The position numbers and the translations under genes were made by a program. DNA of 64,000 nucleotides from Welwitschia mirabilis (lineage: Eukaryota > Gnetophyta > Gnetopsida > Welwitschiales): the NCBI GenBank assembly GCA_051453625.1, contig JBOZIK010000001.1, positions 47,009,378 through 47,073,377 of the forward strand. The letters run 5' to 3'. The notes under the pieces were generated by a model. The model had not been told where the DNA came from and made no database searches. It worked only from the letters and a program-made list of their open reading frames with translations. Position 1 is the first letter of the stretch, and each line of letters opens with the position of its first letter. Positions 47,741 to 59,519 of the stretch are shown piece after piece.

Positions 47741-48290
47741 AATCTCTTTAAATATTTTAAGACTTGTATTCTGTGAAGTAAATGATACATAGTCAAGAGT
47801 AATCATCAATGAATATGATAAAATGCCTATTTTAATTTAAAATTGTTGTTCTCATAAAGCCATAAATATTTATATGTATAAAAATGAGTAGAGTTGATTT
47901 GTAATGATCATTAAGTGGAAATGAAATTCTTATTTATTTTCCTTAAATACATATATCACAAGAATGATTTGGAGACATGTTTGAATGTGGAAATCCTCTG
48001 AACAAATTTTGTTTTAACATCATCTCCATGTGCATAGGTGAAGCATGTCTCAATCTATTATTCCATGTGGTAAAAGTGTCCTCATTCATAATTGCTATCA
48101 AAAATTATGTTTTATAAGTTTGAATTTGTAGAGATTGTTTAATGACCTTGAGATAATAACTTTTTATCTTGCCTTTTCTACCCAAGCATTTGTTATTTGA
48201 AAATTCAACTTTGTATCCATTTGATTATAGTTGTCTAATATCGATCAAGTTACCATTAAGTTGAGGGACATAATAAACATATTTAATCTT
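47680..48290 (-). pseudogene. Copia gag-pre-integrase and integrase N-terminal relic
   Basis: On the - strand: GYKVEFSNNKCL, then TWNNRLRHASPMHMEMM (family LWH-RLGH-S), NLFRGFPH and CDICI-GK-IRISFP. These supply the HHCC zinc-binding region with its first His positions degraded. After them come HINIYGFMRTTIL and RHFIIFIDDYS at about 47,823-47,795, the start of the catalytic core including the first Asp. The reading ends near 47,680 at the junction with the gypsy unit. RT and RNase H of this element are not present on this strand. Confidence 0.8.
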
Positions 48291-48640
48291 TATTTCATTG
48301 TTACTCTCATCTAAGATAATAATATTTTCTATTCCTTCTACTTATTCCTTTTGATCATCTTAAACTTAATTCTAGGGTCTTTGATGTTTTCATGTTCTAA
48401 AACAAAATTTTTCGCCATGACATATGTTGGGAACACCCACTATTTAAATGTCAAGCAGTTATGCTATGAATAACCAATGCTTTAATGTACTTATTTTTAG
48501 GTGAAAGTCATATTTTAAAGAAGGATCTTATTTTAAACAAGGCTACAAACCCTCTAACTTCTACATTTTCATGATTTTATTAGTTTATTGTTGTATCCAT
48601 GTAAACATTTCTATCTCTAAGTCTTCTTTTATAATATCTT
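48290..48640 (-). pseudogene. Copia protease relic
   Basis: LNSGCSQHMSWRKIL on the - strand near 48,445-48,400 matches the copia protease box D-SGCS-HM-G, with the catalytic Asp read as Asn. It lies between gag and the gag-pre-integrase segment, as expected. Confidence 0.7.
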
Positions 48641-49640
48641 GCTATATGATATTTCTAGTTTAAGTAATAACTTATGCAATTATAATTTATTAATATAGTT
48701 TTTTCATTTGATTCTTCATGTAAATCTTGTGGGTTTTTTGGAAGTCATTACTTATATCTTCTTCTACCTTCACTTAACTTGTTGTTGGTTGTATTACTTG
48801 TATTGTAATTTGTAGAGTTATATGTATTGTGAGATTGCCTTCTTTAATTATTGCCTCCTCTTTGGGTGTAGTTCCTACCTCCTCTTGTTTTGTTGAAGAT
48901 TGTTCCTTCTCTTTGATTTTTAAACTTCTTATTCTATCTCTAAAATAATTAATAGATTCATTGATTAAAGTTCTAAAATAATTTAAATCATTTTCCTCTG
49001 TTCCTTTAAGTTTCATCTCATGTAAAGTTAGCCTATCCACTAGTTAACCAATTGTCATGATCTTCAAATCATCAAAATTTTTAATTGTAAAAGATATTTA
49101 ATCAAATTTTCTTGTGAGTGTTCTTATAATTTTAAGATTTTAATCTTTCTTACTAATAGTGGTGCCTTGAATATTGATTTCTTTAGTCAAAAATCTACTT
49201 ATTGCACTTAACTTTAAACATCCTCTTCTTTTGTTATTTGCAAGTTGGCACATTGTGTTTAAGGTTTTAGAGTTTGACTTATTTAATTCTATTATAATGT
49301 TGGTAAATGATGTCTAAACCTCGTCATAACTTATATTAAGATATATAGGCCTAATATTTCCTCATTTTGTCATTTGGAATGCTAGCATAGATCACTGTAA
49401 TTACATTGCTATCATCTTATTCAACCTTATGTTTTGCTCTCTTTGTAGCTTCGTTTATTGGTAGAGTAAATGTTTTAACATCATTTTTAACTATACACCA
49501 TAAAACTTAGGCCTTGATGTACTTCTTCATTCTAATTTTCCAATGGTTCTAGAAGTTATTTTCAAACATAGGTAGCAACCCTTTTGTCATGGTGGCAAAC
49601 TGACAACAATTTCCTTGTTTATTAATGAAATGTTAATTTA
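48640..49640 (-). pseudogene. Copia gag relic (UBN2 type)
   Basis: On the - strand: LCQLANNKRRCLKLSAIS is followed by IIRTLTRKFD-ISFTIKN, FDDLKIMTIG-LVDRL and TLHEMKLKG. These match the UBN2 pattern R-L-P-+FD---AIEE--DL--T---L-G-L--HE--L. The open part 48,774-49,040 then runs into a charged linker (SLKIKEKEQSSTKQEE). No intact zinc knuckle found. Confidence 0.7.
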
Positions 49641-50229
49641 AATAATAATTAAACTTAATTCCTATGATTTTCAAAAGAAATAATCATAAGATAAAACCCA
49701 ACTCTAAAACTCCATATGAAACAGAGGCTTCTTTTTTTTTGAATTTTTAACTTGAAATTTTGAGTTTTAGATTTTCAAAAGCTTGACTTCAACTACTATT
49801 TAAAATTTAACTTTTAATTTCATGATAAATATATCTTTGGCTTTTTTATTTCACTAATTTTAAAAAATATTATATTATAGTTTTATAGCAAAAAAATCAA
49901 ACCTCTATTTCTTCTTCATTATGAAACTAATTTTAAAGTTTTTAGAATTTTTATTTTCTTGCTTCTAAAGTTCTCATTCTTCTACATTTTTTGCAACTTT
50001 GGCTTTATAACAAGATTTTACATCCTACTTTATTTCATGATGTAACATTATTTTATAATGAAACATTATTTCAAAAATCTAGATTTTTGTTTCCATGAAC
50101 TAGTTGATTTTGACTTTGTTACAAGACCTATTATTTTAGAAATTTCTAGTTTCTTCTTTTCTTCATCATCATCCTTGAACCTAGGATTTTGTTATATTTA
50201 TCTTTAACATCCTAGAACTACAACCTTGA
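49641..50229 (-). other. Leader of the copia element, no ORF
   Basis: AT-rich stretch between the gag relic and the PBS candidate at 50,230-50,241. Confidence 0.4.
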
Positions 50230-50241
50230 GATTTAATACCA
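50230..50241 (-). other. Candidate primer-binding site of - strand copia relic
   Basis: The + strand GATTTAATACCA is the reverse complement of TGGTATTAAATC, a degraded initiator-Met PBS. Sequence to its right would be the 5' LTR, whose far end I could not define. Confidence 0.45.
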
Positions 50242-53219
50242 TTTTAGAATATAGAATATGTATGCTTTGAAATCATATTCATAGATGTGCAGAAGTGTTT
50301 TATAAATAAAACATTAATAATAATTAAACATTAATATTAATGTATAAAATTTATTTCATACTGGCTTTATGTAATCTACGAAAATCATGTGTCTAGAAGA
50401 CACTTTTCATTTGGGATCATTTCTTAATAAAACACTCTAACGGATATTCTAATGAACGGGTGATGGATGATTATTAAATAGTTTCATTCTTCATTAGTAC
50501 ATGTTAGTCAAAGGTTATTACACATGACATGTATCTTTTCATTTGAAACCATTTACCTTGACTAATATTAATCAATGGTTTTTTATCATTTAATATAGTT
50601 ATATGCTTTGTACAAAACACACATTTATTATTCTTTTATTTAAGGATTATTACTTGTACTAATTAATCCTTTTATTTTTTGATGCCCTATCAATCAAGGT
50701 ATAGGTAGCAATTTCGAGGAGGAAAAAAGCTAGGGCCTCTATTCTAGTATAGGTAACCATAATTGTCATTTTCTTTGTCATTCTCTTATAAGGACTATAA
50801 AGGTATTCTAGAGGTTACAAAAACGAGCAAATGTTTCAAAAATATATTTAGAGTATAAGGAGGATCTAAAAAGAAATTAAGAGAAGTAATTTATTAATTT
50901 AATATCTCCTCTTAAGAATTAAGAATAATTGTTCGTAAGGTAATTTTTCACACAAACCTCAGTCTAGTAAGAGATATTTAACTAAGTACAACTTGGTTTC
51001 CTAGATAGGTATAAATTATTTTTCTATAGATTTTGAATGTAAAGAAAATACAATTATGGATTATTACATCTTATAATGAAATGTAGGAAAACACTAGGAT
51101 AGTATGAAAGTTATCATCTACTAAAGTGTCTATCATTTAAAACATTAAAGGCTTAATTCTCCTAAATAAGTATAAAGGAATATTCAAAAATGTTATTGCA
51201 TAATTAATAATCTTAATTGAATTAGAGATAGAAAAGTAAAGTAAATCTAACTCANNNNNNNNNNAGTGTATTCGCTAATAATTCAACCACGATACAAATT
51301 ACCACATCATAGAACAAGTCTAAGGTAAGATTATAGAATAATCATTTTCTCCTACCCTGCAAGGAAGAAAGGAGGCTTAGAAGCTCACGATAAGACAAAC
51401 CCTCGTAATAGCCATTAGAATTCTAAAAATGATAGAATTTCTATAGGGAATCATAAATGGTACTTTGATGAAGGTAAACTCCAAGATTCACTATCCACCA
51501 TGGATAATGAATGGAGGGTGAAGATGAAGATGTCTAGCCCTTAAGGTAACCTAGTTTTTTATAGCTATCCTTAGGGGTAAAGTTATTCGTTTGGTATGTC
51601 TTTATTATTAATCGATAGAAGTGACAAATCTTCTTACATAACAAGAAATAGACATCTGGTGTTTAGTCTTCATAAACTAGTTTAGCACTAGGTTGTAAAC
51701 TTAATCTACCACCTTAGCACTTCATTTGTTTGTCTTACTTTGTAAAACCTACTTTGCTTCATAAAGTTAATGGTGTTAGAGGTTTAAATGATGGCACTAA
51801 TACCATTAGCTAGTTCAACTTTAGTGAAGGTTGGGAAACTTGAATTATCTTCTAGATAAAATACTAAAACTTGGTCTTTTTTAATGATAGTTTTGGTAAT
51901 TAATGAATAAACATTATTAGTAATAAAGTAATTACAAATGTGGTATATATAGTCTTAAAAATACATTAATCCACTAAATTTTAGAAATTTCAAATATAAA
52001 AATTTAAGTCTAAACAAGTTCTAGAAGGATTTAAGAGGGCTTGAGAATGAATGAAAGTTCCAAAAACCATGCTTTAGAACATGTTTTTAAGTTAGTTTTA
52101 AAACCAAGTTGGATGGCATCATAGTGATATTCAAATTTTTCAACATTGATTTTTCATGTAATTATACTCATATAGTTATCTTCTAAGTATAACTTTATCT
52201 TAAAACTGCATATGTGAAATTAAATACTTCATAATATGTGAAAAATTAATAACTTTAACCTCATTGAAAGGCCAAAAATCAACATAACTAAATCCTAAAA
52301 GCCATCGATCATATTTAGAGAACCTAGTACATTATAGACATCATATAACCTCATTCAAAGTCATCTCAATTACATAGAAGTACCTGTTAAAAGTCCCAAT
52401 GACCATAAAAGTCACTGTTAAAAGCAATACTAGATTGCTAGCAATGTTTATATCGCATGATCAATGCTCATTGTCAAGATCACATGTAGCCATATGATAA
52501 CTTATGTAATGATCTCTAGAATCTTCAACTCTTTACGATATCGTTTTTGCATCATTTCTTTAGTCCATCATTATTAGAGCTAGTCACAATCATCTTTCTC
52601 ATCATTAAAAGATGTTTCAAAAGTGTCAAAATAATCACAAATCCACCATTTTCATGATCATCCAATCAAGTACGTAAAATGTAACAAAATACATTTAAGT
52701 GTAGCATACAGTGTCAAGAACCAAATGAAATTATGATAGATTTACTGAATTTTGGTCAAAAGACGAGCATCATCACTATGGTTCCTATTCGTGTATTCAA
52801 GCCACACTTAGGTGCAAGCTTCAATGCCTTAGGTATGAATCATAGATTAGACATTGACAAGTTAAATCCTAAATAGGCAGGGGCTACATAACCAAACAAA
52901 CTAATGACCTTGGAGAATGTGGGATTACTTCCTCTGAATTAACTTAATTAAAAAATAAATAAATAATTTTAATTCTTAATAGAGTATTTGTAATGTCATT
53001 TACAAGTTTAGCTTCTCATCATTGAATATAGACTTTATTAGTTTCGTATTAAGTATCTATCATATATCTTAAATGTTATACTACCTAGAAAAGCTTATAA
53101 AGAGTGAAGATGATAATCCATACCCTCTAGTGTAAAGTATGCCTAAAAGAATCATAAAAACATTCACATTTTAAGAAGACCACTTAAGCATCATTACAAC
53201 CTTTTACTTCAAATAAAAA
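50242..53219. other. No gene seen; probable copia LTR remnant at the left
   Basis: AT-rich with scattered stops and no protein family recognised. A 10-N gap is at 51,255-51,264. Confidence 0.4.
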
Positions 53220-54270
53220 ATAAAAACATATCTATACAACTTGTCCCCATTAAAGCACAGAGACATTTACTTGTCTAGTCTTAAACCTCTTCTTGGGTAT
53301 ACCCTACTATTGGCCATGCAACAAGCTTCACCAATAGCTGTGCCATTGCCTATGAACACTTTACTCACTTTAGCTAGCATTGCAAAGCGTAGTAAAACCA
53401 AGGAAAGTCTTGCATTTGTGAAGAGGTACCCTACTTTTGACTGAAGAGGGAGGCACACATCTGTTACAAGGTTGCCATCATGTCTTCAAGCATGTGGTCA
53501 TTGTCTGTCTATACAAACATGCAAGCAAGGAGATGTGTGATGTGTCGCATTATGATTGGGTGATAACGACCAAGACATGCTTGAACACGTGGACCCTCCA
53601 CATGTTAAAGGCAAAGACATGCATAGAACAAGTCTTGAGGGGATTTTGTAGGCACGAGGCATGAGAAACTGTGTTGATAATGTATATCTTTAAAGAAGAG
53701 TACAAAAACAAGGAATATGAAATTCGGTAGGAAGAGCTAACAAAAGTGGGATACGCATTACAAGCCTCGTATGATTCTTTTTGGAAAGTAAACGAAACGC
53801 AGGAAAAGGGGGTAGACAAAGACTTCCACCACTGTCTCGTAACCATGGCCCACCACCCCATGTGTGAGAGGTGAAACGTCATGTTTGTCTCTCTCCACCC
53901 GCGCTCTTACGTTTCGTCCTCCCTTTATCAATTTACTTATAAGTTCGTGCATTTAATGGAGTATTTTAATCAAAGGGCTATGGCGTTTTCCATGGTTGGG
54001 TAAGATTTATAACCCCTCACTGTTAATCTACTTTTTGGCCAATGGTGAGCACTCCACCGTCCATGGAGACCATTAATGGGGTAATTCTACTTTCGATTTT
54101 CAAATAAATAAGTTGTAGAGGTTATCATTTACTTTGAAAAGCAGAGGCCAGCAGCCGACCACTTGTCTTTTGCATAAACATTTAATTAAGAAGCATCTAC
54201 CTGCTAATTAAAGAGATCCATGCCATGGATTAGTGGTTTCCTCTGAGTGTTTTGAGATTCCTTAATTTAA
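53220..54270. other. Less AT-rich island, unassigned
   Basis: This kilobase is visibly richer in G and C than its neighbours and contains several overlapping open frames on both strands (up to 110 codons at 53,550-53,882, -). None begins with a credible ATG context plus a recognisable domain. A CCAAT-type GGCCAATGG lies at about 54,040. It could be an old gene fragment or low-copy sequence that escaped TE decay. Confidence 0.35.
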
Positions 54271-55689
54271 AAGTTTGCTTGTTATATAATATACTTTAGA
54301 TGTAAAATTTACTTATTGTTGCCTTTTTCTTCTCCTTTTAGTATTTGTATTTTTAAGTTTTTTGAGGGAAACTTTTTTCTTTTTTATTTTTCAAGATGTT
54401 AACCCAATAAGGAAATTTATGATAAACATTTAAAGAATACAATGCAATGAAACTTTAATGAAATGGTTTTGGTGCTTATAGAATCTAAAGGTTTTAATAG
54501 GTTGGTATTTTCCTTCTTTCCCATAAGGAAGGATTACCCCCCTAGTAATAGCTAGAACTATGTTAAGTCATTGTAAGAAAAAAAAGATATTGTTATTTGT
54601 TTAAAAAGTCTAATAACAACTACATTAACATGCCTAACTAAAACCCTTTAGGTAGTCATTTTTTAAAAAGTTAATTAATAGAAAATCATAAATAAAAACC
54701 TATATGATTATTAAATTAGAAGCTAACCACCAAGCATCTAGGTTTTGCTTACTTACCACTTTTAAAAATGGATCAAACTTGTTGGGTTTCAAAACCACAA
54801 CTTAATGGATTAGGCTCTATATAATTTGGCTTTAACAAATGAATGTTTACATTTGCATGTTAAACTATCAAATGTAGAATTAACATTAATATCAAAGTTA
54901 CATACTCAACTACAAAAAGAAAACGTTGCTCAAAGGAAAGAAAAAGTTGAGGCTTATTAGATTTTAACCTGTAAGCACTTAAATGAAATATGTATCTAAG
55001 TGATGTACGAAAGTTCCAAGCTATTATAAGTTCTAAATGTGTGTTCAAGTAATAGTAACTTGTACTAATTAAACCTTATGTCACCATCATCATTATTATT
55101 ATAATAAACATAGGAACAAACATTGTGATCAATATCAAACTATATATTTTTTCTCCAAAAGAAGGTAATATTTATAATGTAGTAATAAATTGTGTTTCAC
55201 TTGTCTTAATTTCTTTCTATGCATAAAAGTTTGATGTGTTTTAAATATATTTTCGTAATTCCATAGAAAGGATTGACTTCATTTTCAGATCTCTCTTCCT
55301 TGAATGAAATTGTATATTGTTATAATGAACACAACTCTTGTTGGTTATATTCATTAAAAATTTTCTCTTCTTACCTCTTATATAATGTAACATATAATTA
55401 TAAATATTTTAAGAGTTTTCACTATTATGGGATGTAGATATAAAACAAAGTCTACATCTTATGGTAGTTTTAAAGTCATTTGATATTATGAAGAAATAAT
55501 TCTAAACTAAATTGTTTTAAGAAGTAAACATGTGTATATAATAAGAATGACAATGAGATATAAAATATTACTTGTATATTTCCTCAAGGTTACATTTAGA
55601 ACTATGAAATAAAAAGAAAAAACATGAATAAGAAAAATCATGAGGGTTGTAAAACCCAAAACTCAGATAGCCATACCTTCTTTTAAAAG
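54271..55689. other. No gene seen
   Basis: AT-rich sequence without recognisable coding, repeats or element ends. Confidence 0.5.
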
Positions 55690-55870
55690 TACAACACCAC
55701 AATTGCTCAAATGATTGATTTAATTATTCCTATGGCCTTATATTATGTAAAGGCATCCAAAAGTTCAAACCCCCAACCTCATAAAGGCAGGACAGGGTTG
55801 AGGGGGGAGGGTGGAAAGAAAGGGGCTTTATCCCACTAATTAGACCACTACCCCTTTGGCATATGTATAA
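55690..55870 (+). mobile_element. tRNA-derived SINE-like element, copy 1
   Basis: An A-box-like TTGCTCAAATGATTG (about 55,703) and a B-box AGTTCAAACCC (55,762, fitting RGTTCRANNCY) are separated by about 48 bases, as in RNA polymerase III promoters of tRNA-derived SINEs. The segment recurs in diverged form at 56,315-56,460. A G-rich stretch (GAGGGGGGAGGG) follows. No poly-A tail or target-site duplication was identified. Confidence 0.4.
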
Positions 55871-56314
55871 GAAAGATAGCTTCATAAGTAAAATTTTCAT
55901 ATGCTTAACTGTCATAAAAAATCAATAATATTATTATTAGATAATTTTTTGGTAAATAGGGATTAGCTTTATTCAAATAACTATTGGTTTTTATATCCTT
56001 ATGCTCTTATGTGTATCTTTGTAAACTCAAAATGTCTTGCATAGTAACAATATCATCAAGAAAATTTTATGGCAAATACACTTATGTCACTAAATTCATC
56101 CTATACTAGTAACATTCAAGCATAAAATTCAAATGGGTTATTTAAGAAACTATATATGTAGTAAGAACATTCCATATTAAACTTTTATTATCTAAGATAA
56201 TGTCAAGTTAATGATTTCTTAAGCAATATATTTTCATACATTTGAATTAAAACAAAGAATTTATTTAGGGGAGGAATATTAAAGCTTTTTAGTGACCACA
56301 CCTCTTTCCCTCAA
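55871..56314. other. No gene seen
   Basis: AT-rich spacer between two SINE-like copies. Confidence 0.5.
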
Positions 56315-56460
56315 AACTAAAACCACCACAATTGCCCAAACAATTGATTTAATTATACCATGGGCCTTATAGCATGCCAAACAAAATATCTAATTGTTCA
56401 AACTTGCAACCTCCTACATGGAAGTTGAGTGTCCCATTAGTTTGTTTGCTACCACATTAA
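56315..56460 (+). mobile_element. tRNA-derived SINE-like element, copy 2
   Basis: It shares ACCACAATTG, CAAACAATTGATTTAATTA, GGGCCTTAT, then TGTTCAAACTTGC (B-box-like) and CAACCTC with copy 1. It shares ACCACTA/TACCAC-type 3' words less clearly. Confidence 0.4.
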
Positions 56461-57336
56461 CAAAATAATTTATTTAGTGAAATAGATACTTTTAGATATA
56501 GTATAACATTATAAAACCTTTTAGTAATTTTTGGATTTCCTAAAATGAAACTGCAACTAATATTTAATTACATCTAGAAAAAGCCCCAAAGAATCTATTA
56601 GATAGTTTGAGTGTACATTTCAAGGATCCCAAGGATTGATTGAAGAAAGTGTCCTAACATATCAGCTGGTGGTTGGAAGAAGTGTTACAAGTTACACATT
56701 GAATTATTCCATTTGGATTCACATGATAATTATAAAAGGCAATAAACAAGAACATGTTCCTTATTTTCAACAAAATTTAATAATAATGTTGTAGTTACAA
56801 TCTTCTCAGGGAATGTTGTCAATTCTTAAGTGATGAAAGCTCAGTCTGAACATGTTGATCAGTATAATAATGAGACACCTACAGCTTAATGAAGATTGCA
56901 TAGATATATTTTAGTATTATGCATGCCACTCTTGCAAATAAATATGGTAGAATTATAGTAATTTTATTTCCAAAATCATAAGGAAAAGATCACTAGTTTC
57001 ATGACATTTTTAGATATACAACTCTCTTCAAGTAGATGCCATAAAAGTGCATGATGAGAATTTCATTCTTTAGTTCTTTCAATTAAGTTTTGTGTTTTAC
57101 TATTTAATTCTTTTTGTTATTTTCATTTTTTTATACATTAAAAGCATTATAATTACGAGACAAAGAAGATCAAAGATGAAAGGATTAAAAAAAGAAAGAA
57201 AAACATTAAGTCCTTTATGCTATTTAGTATGCTACATTTTTTTCTATATCTACTTAACTATTCTTCCAATCACTATCATAGTCTAAACTAAAGATTTAAT
57301 TACATTCTAGAACTATAGTGACCACTATCACTAAAA
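56461..57336. other. No gene seen
   Basis: AT-rich; short open frames only. Confidence 0.5.
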
Positions 57337-57810
57337 CAAATGAATATGTTGGCCTCACGGAATGCTAAGCAAGGTAGTTAAAAGTTAGAACCCAAAACCT
57401 CTTAAATGAAAGACTAGTGGCATTGGAACCTACAAAGCAACTAAGATCTTTCAAACAAAATAGAATGCTAAGCAAGTATCTAAAGTTTAGAAAGCAGAAC
57501 CTCATAAATGAAAGACTGATGGCATTGAAACCCATGAGTATAGAGACTACAATCTCTCAAACAAATGAATAGTTTGGTCTCACTAGTGATTAGAATCCAC
57601 AACCTCTTAAATGAAAGACTAGTGGCATTGGAACCCACAAGGCGCAAGTATCTAAAAGTTAGAACGCAAAACCTCTGAAATGAAAGAATGATGGTGTTCA
57701 AATCCATAGGTATACAGACTACAATCTCTCAAACAAATGAATAAGTTGGTTTTGTTAGTGAGATTGGAATCCACAACCTCTTAAATGAAAGACTGATAGC
57801 ATTAGACTAA
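57337..57810. repeat. Five-unit tandem array with alternating unit types
   Basis: Five copies of a core like CCTCTTAAATGAAAGACT, followed by a 'ggcattggaaccc'-type segment, occur near 57,397, 57,499, 57,603, 57,672 and 57,776. Units 2+3 and 4+5 repeat as pairs: both pairs contain CAATCTCTCAAACAAATGAA (57,550 and 57,722) and 'aagtatctaaa' landmarks. The left part of unit 1 resembles the SINE-like copies at 55.7 and 56.4 kb. Confidence 0.75.
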
Positions 57811-57931
57811 ACATATAGAAGCATGTGTTAAGACATAGGCACATGAAAGGTGGGCTCATGCATGAACAACGTATTAACCTAAAAGACACCCAGCAATGAG
57901 GGAGGAACAAGATTCCATCAGCAATTGAAAA

Positions 57932-57943
57932 NNNNNNNNNNNN
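57932..57943. other. Short assembly gap at a composition boundary
   Basis: Twelve N separate AT-rich repeat DNA from the GC-balanced ALMT locus. Confidence 0.9.
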
Positions 57944-59444
57944 CCTAAAATAAGCCTCTCATTCAAGAGCCCATGGCTGCTCCGTGACAACAGACGTAAA
58001 TGTGAGTGTTAACGCCTTTCACTTGTTGCATTTCTTTCAGATTTCCAAATCCAACCAACCCAAGAAAACGAGTGTTCGGTCTCCGAATCAGAACAAAGGC
58101 GCCTGCGAGTCATGTCAAATACCATTTGCTTTAAATGGCAAAACGGGAGGGCAAGCGGATCCAAGTACATGTGGTACAGTTATTCGCAGGCCGCTTAATT
58201 GCCGTCCACCATCGAGACGCAATTTCAGACGGCAGAGATTCTCTTAATGCAAATAGGGACTCCCTCAGTACCGCCTTAACAGAGGCATCTATCTAACGCG
58301 CTTTATTTTGACTGAAAGCTCTGCGTATTCAAAGTGCAAGCCATTATTAAACAGGCAAACTACTTTTCCAATCACAGGTTTGGATGCCATATTTCCTCAT
58401 TATGGAATGCCCGATTTGTTAAGCAAGCAACTTGACTTCCCGCAGATTGTAAAATTGTTATCTGTGGCAGCGGGGAGGGAATGAATCAGAGCACCTGCTG
58501 CCTATGACCGCAAGATTCCAGTGGGATTGGCATTTGCGATATCCTCTTCGAAAAAGCACCCAAATCGGACAATGCCGTCCACTTGAGTATTTTATGCCGG
58601 TCCGTCCGTACCGCGTACGCCAGCCCTTCGCGGCCTTCAATACGGTTTCGCGACGTGGTTTTCAGGGGCAGTGACAGTCAGCCACCGTCACGACACTTGA
58701 TGGCGACGTGACTGCGTTGAAGTGGATGCAAAAGATGTTGTGTTGGTTGTCAACGTTTTCCGGCACGCAGTGATGGGTGGTTTCCCGAGCAGCATTAAAG
58801 GAATGTCAGGTGAGACGGGCAACTGTTCGGCTGTGGTTTGCCCTCAGGTTCCTGTATCTGCAGAATCTTCATTTTTTTTAATGCGTCTCTGCTAAACGAA
58901 GTGGTCGACTGACTGTCATTGCCGTTTATCTCTTTCTGATTTAAATAAAAAGGCGTTTGCCCTTGACGGATCTCGGATATGTCCTAGTGGGGTGCCCTCG
59001 GACTGTGACTCCTGTCTGATTTTTAAGATAATATTATAGAGATACAAAGTAAAGGCGAGAGCAAGAAGGTTCTGCGTTTCTGACTCAGCCGCGCACTAAT
59101 CCTGTAAATAAATCGAATTGCGAGATGAGGGTGAAGGAGCAATTCAGAGATTAGCGGAGAATGTTGGGTCATGTTGATTGTCGACGATGATGATGCATGC
59201 GTTGAGTTTCCTCAAATTCCTGCTGTAGAGAAAAGAATTCGTACAGAGGCCGTGCACTAGGACGCTTCTTTCATTATCTCTCTCACTGTGCTGGATATTT
59301 TAATCGTTTTTTAGCTTTCTGGTTTGCGTGCTCGACGGCATTCCACTTCCACTTCCACGGTCTTCCTTATTTCAGTTTGGCTGATAACAACCGCGGATGC
59401 CGCACCATTGACACCTTCTGGAGCATCTTATCGTGTGTCATTGC
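57944..59444 (+). promoter_or_regulatory. GC-balanced upstream region of ALMT with retained CpG
   Basis: About 1.5 kb without a convincing coding sequence. CpG dinucleotides are frequent (for example TCCGTCCGTACCGCGTACGC at about 58,600), unlike the CpG-poor TE region. CT-rich repeats (CTTCCACTTCCACTTCCACG) lie near 59,343. The composition suggests low methylation and a regulatory or low-copy region. Specific transcription-factor sites cannot be assigned by eye. Confidence 0.45.
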
Positions 59445-59451
59445 TATATAA
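59445..59451 (+). promoter_or_regulatory. TATA box of ALMT
   Basis: TATATAA lies 69 bases upstream of the chosen ATG at 59,520 in a locally GC-balanced context (TTGCTATATAACCACGCC). Transcription would start around 59,475-59,485, giving a 5' UTR of about 35-45 bases. Confidence 0.6.
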
Positions 59452-59519
59452 CCACGCCTTCCCTGCCCAAAACTCTCATTCGGTCCCCCCATCCAATCGC
59501 GTTTGGGTGGACTTTCGCA

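Noticed and set aside
53241-53952. A protein-coding gene or organelle-derived insert in the less AT-rich island
   Set aside because: Several short frames overlap on both strands with no recognisable motif, and I saw no recognisable plastid or mitochondrial gene.
55690-55780. A tRNA gene
   Set aside because: Box-like motifs are present but no cloverleaf, anticodon arm or acceptor pairing is apparent. A SINE-derived sequence fits better.
59433-59519. A longer ALMT N-terminus starting at 59,433
   Set aside because: The codon there is GTG, not ATG, and it lies upstream of the expected transcription start from the TATA box at 59,445. The first in-frame ATG is 59,520.
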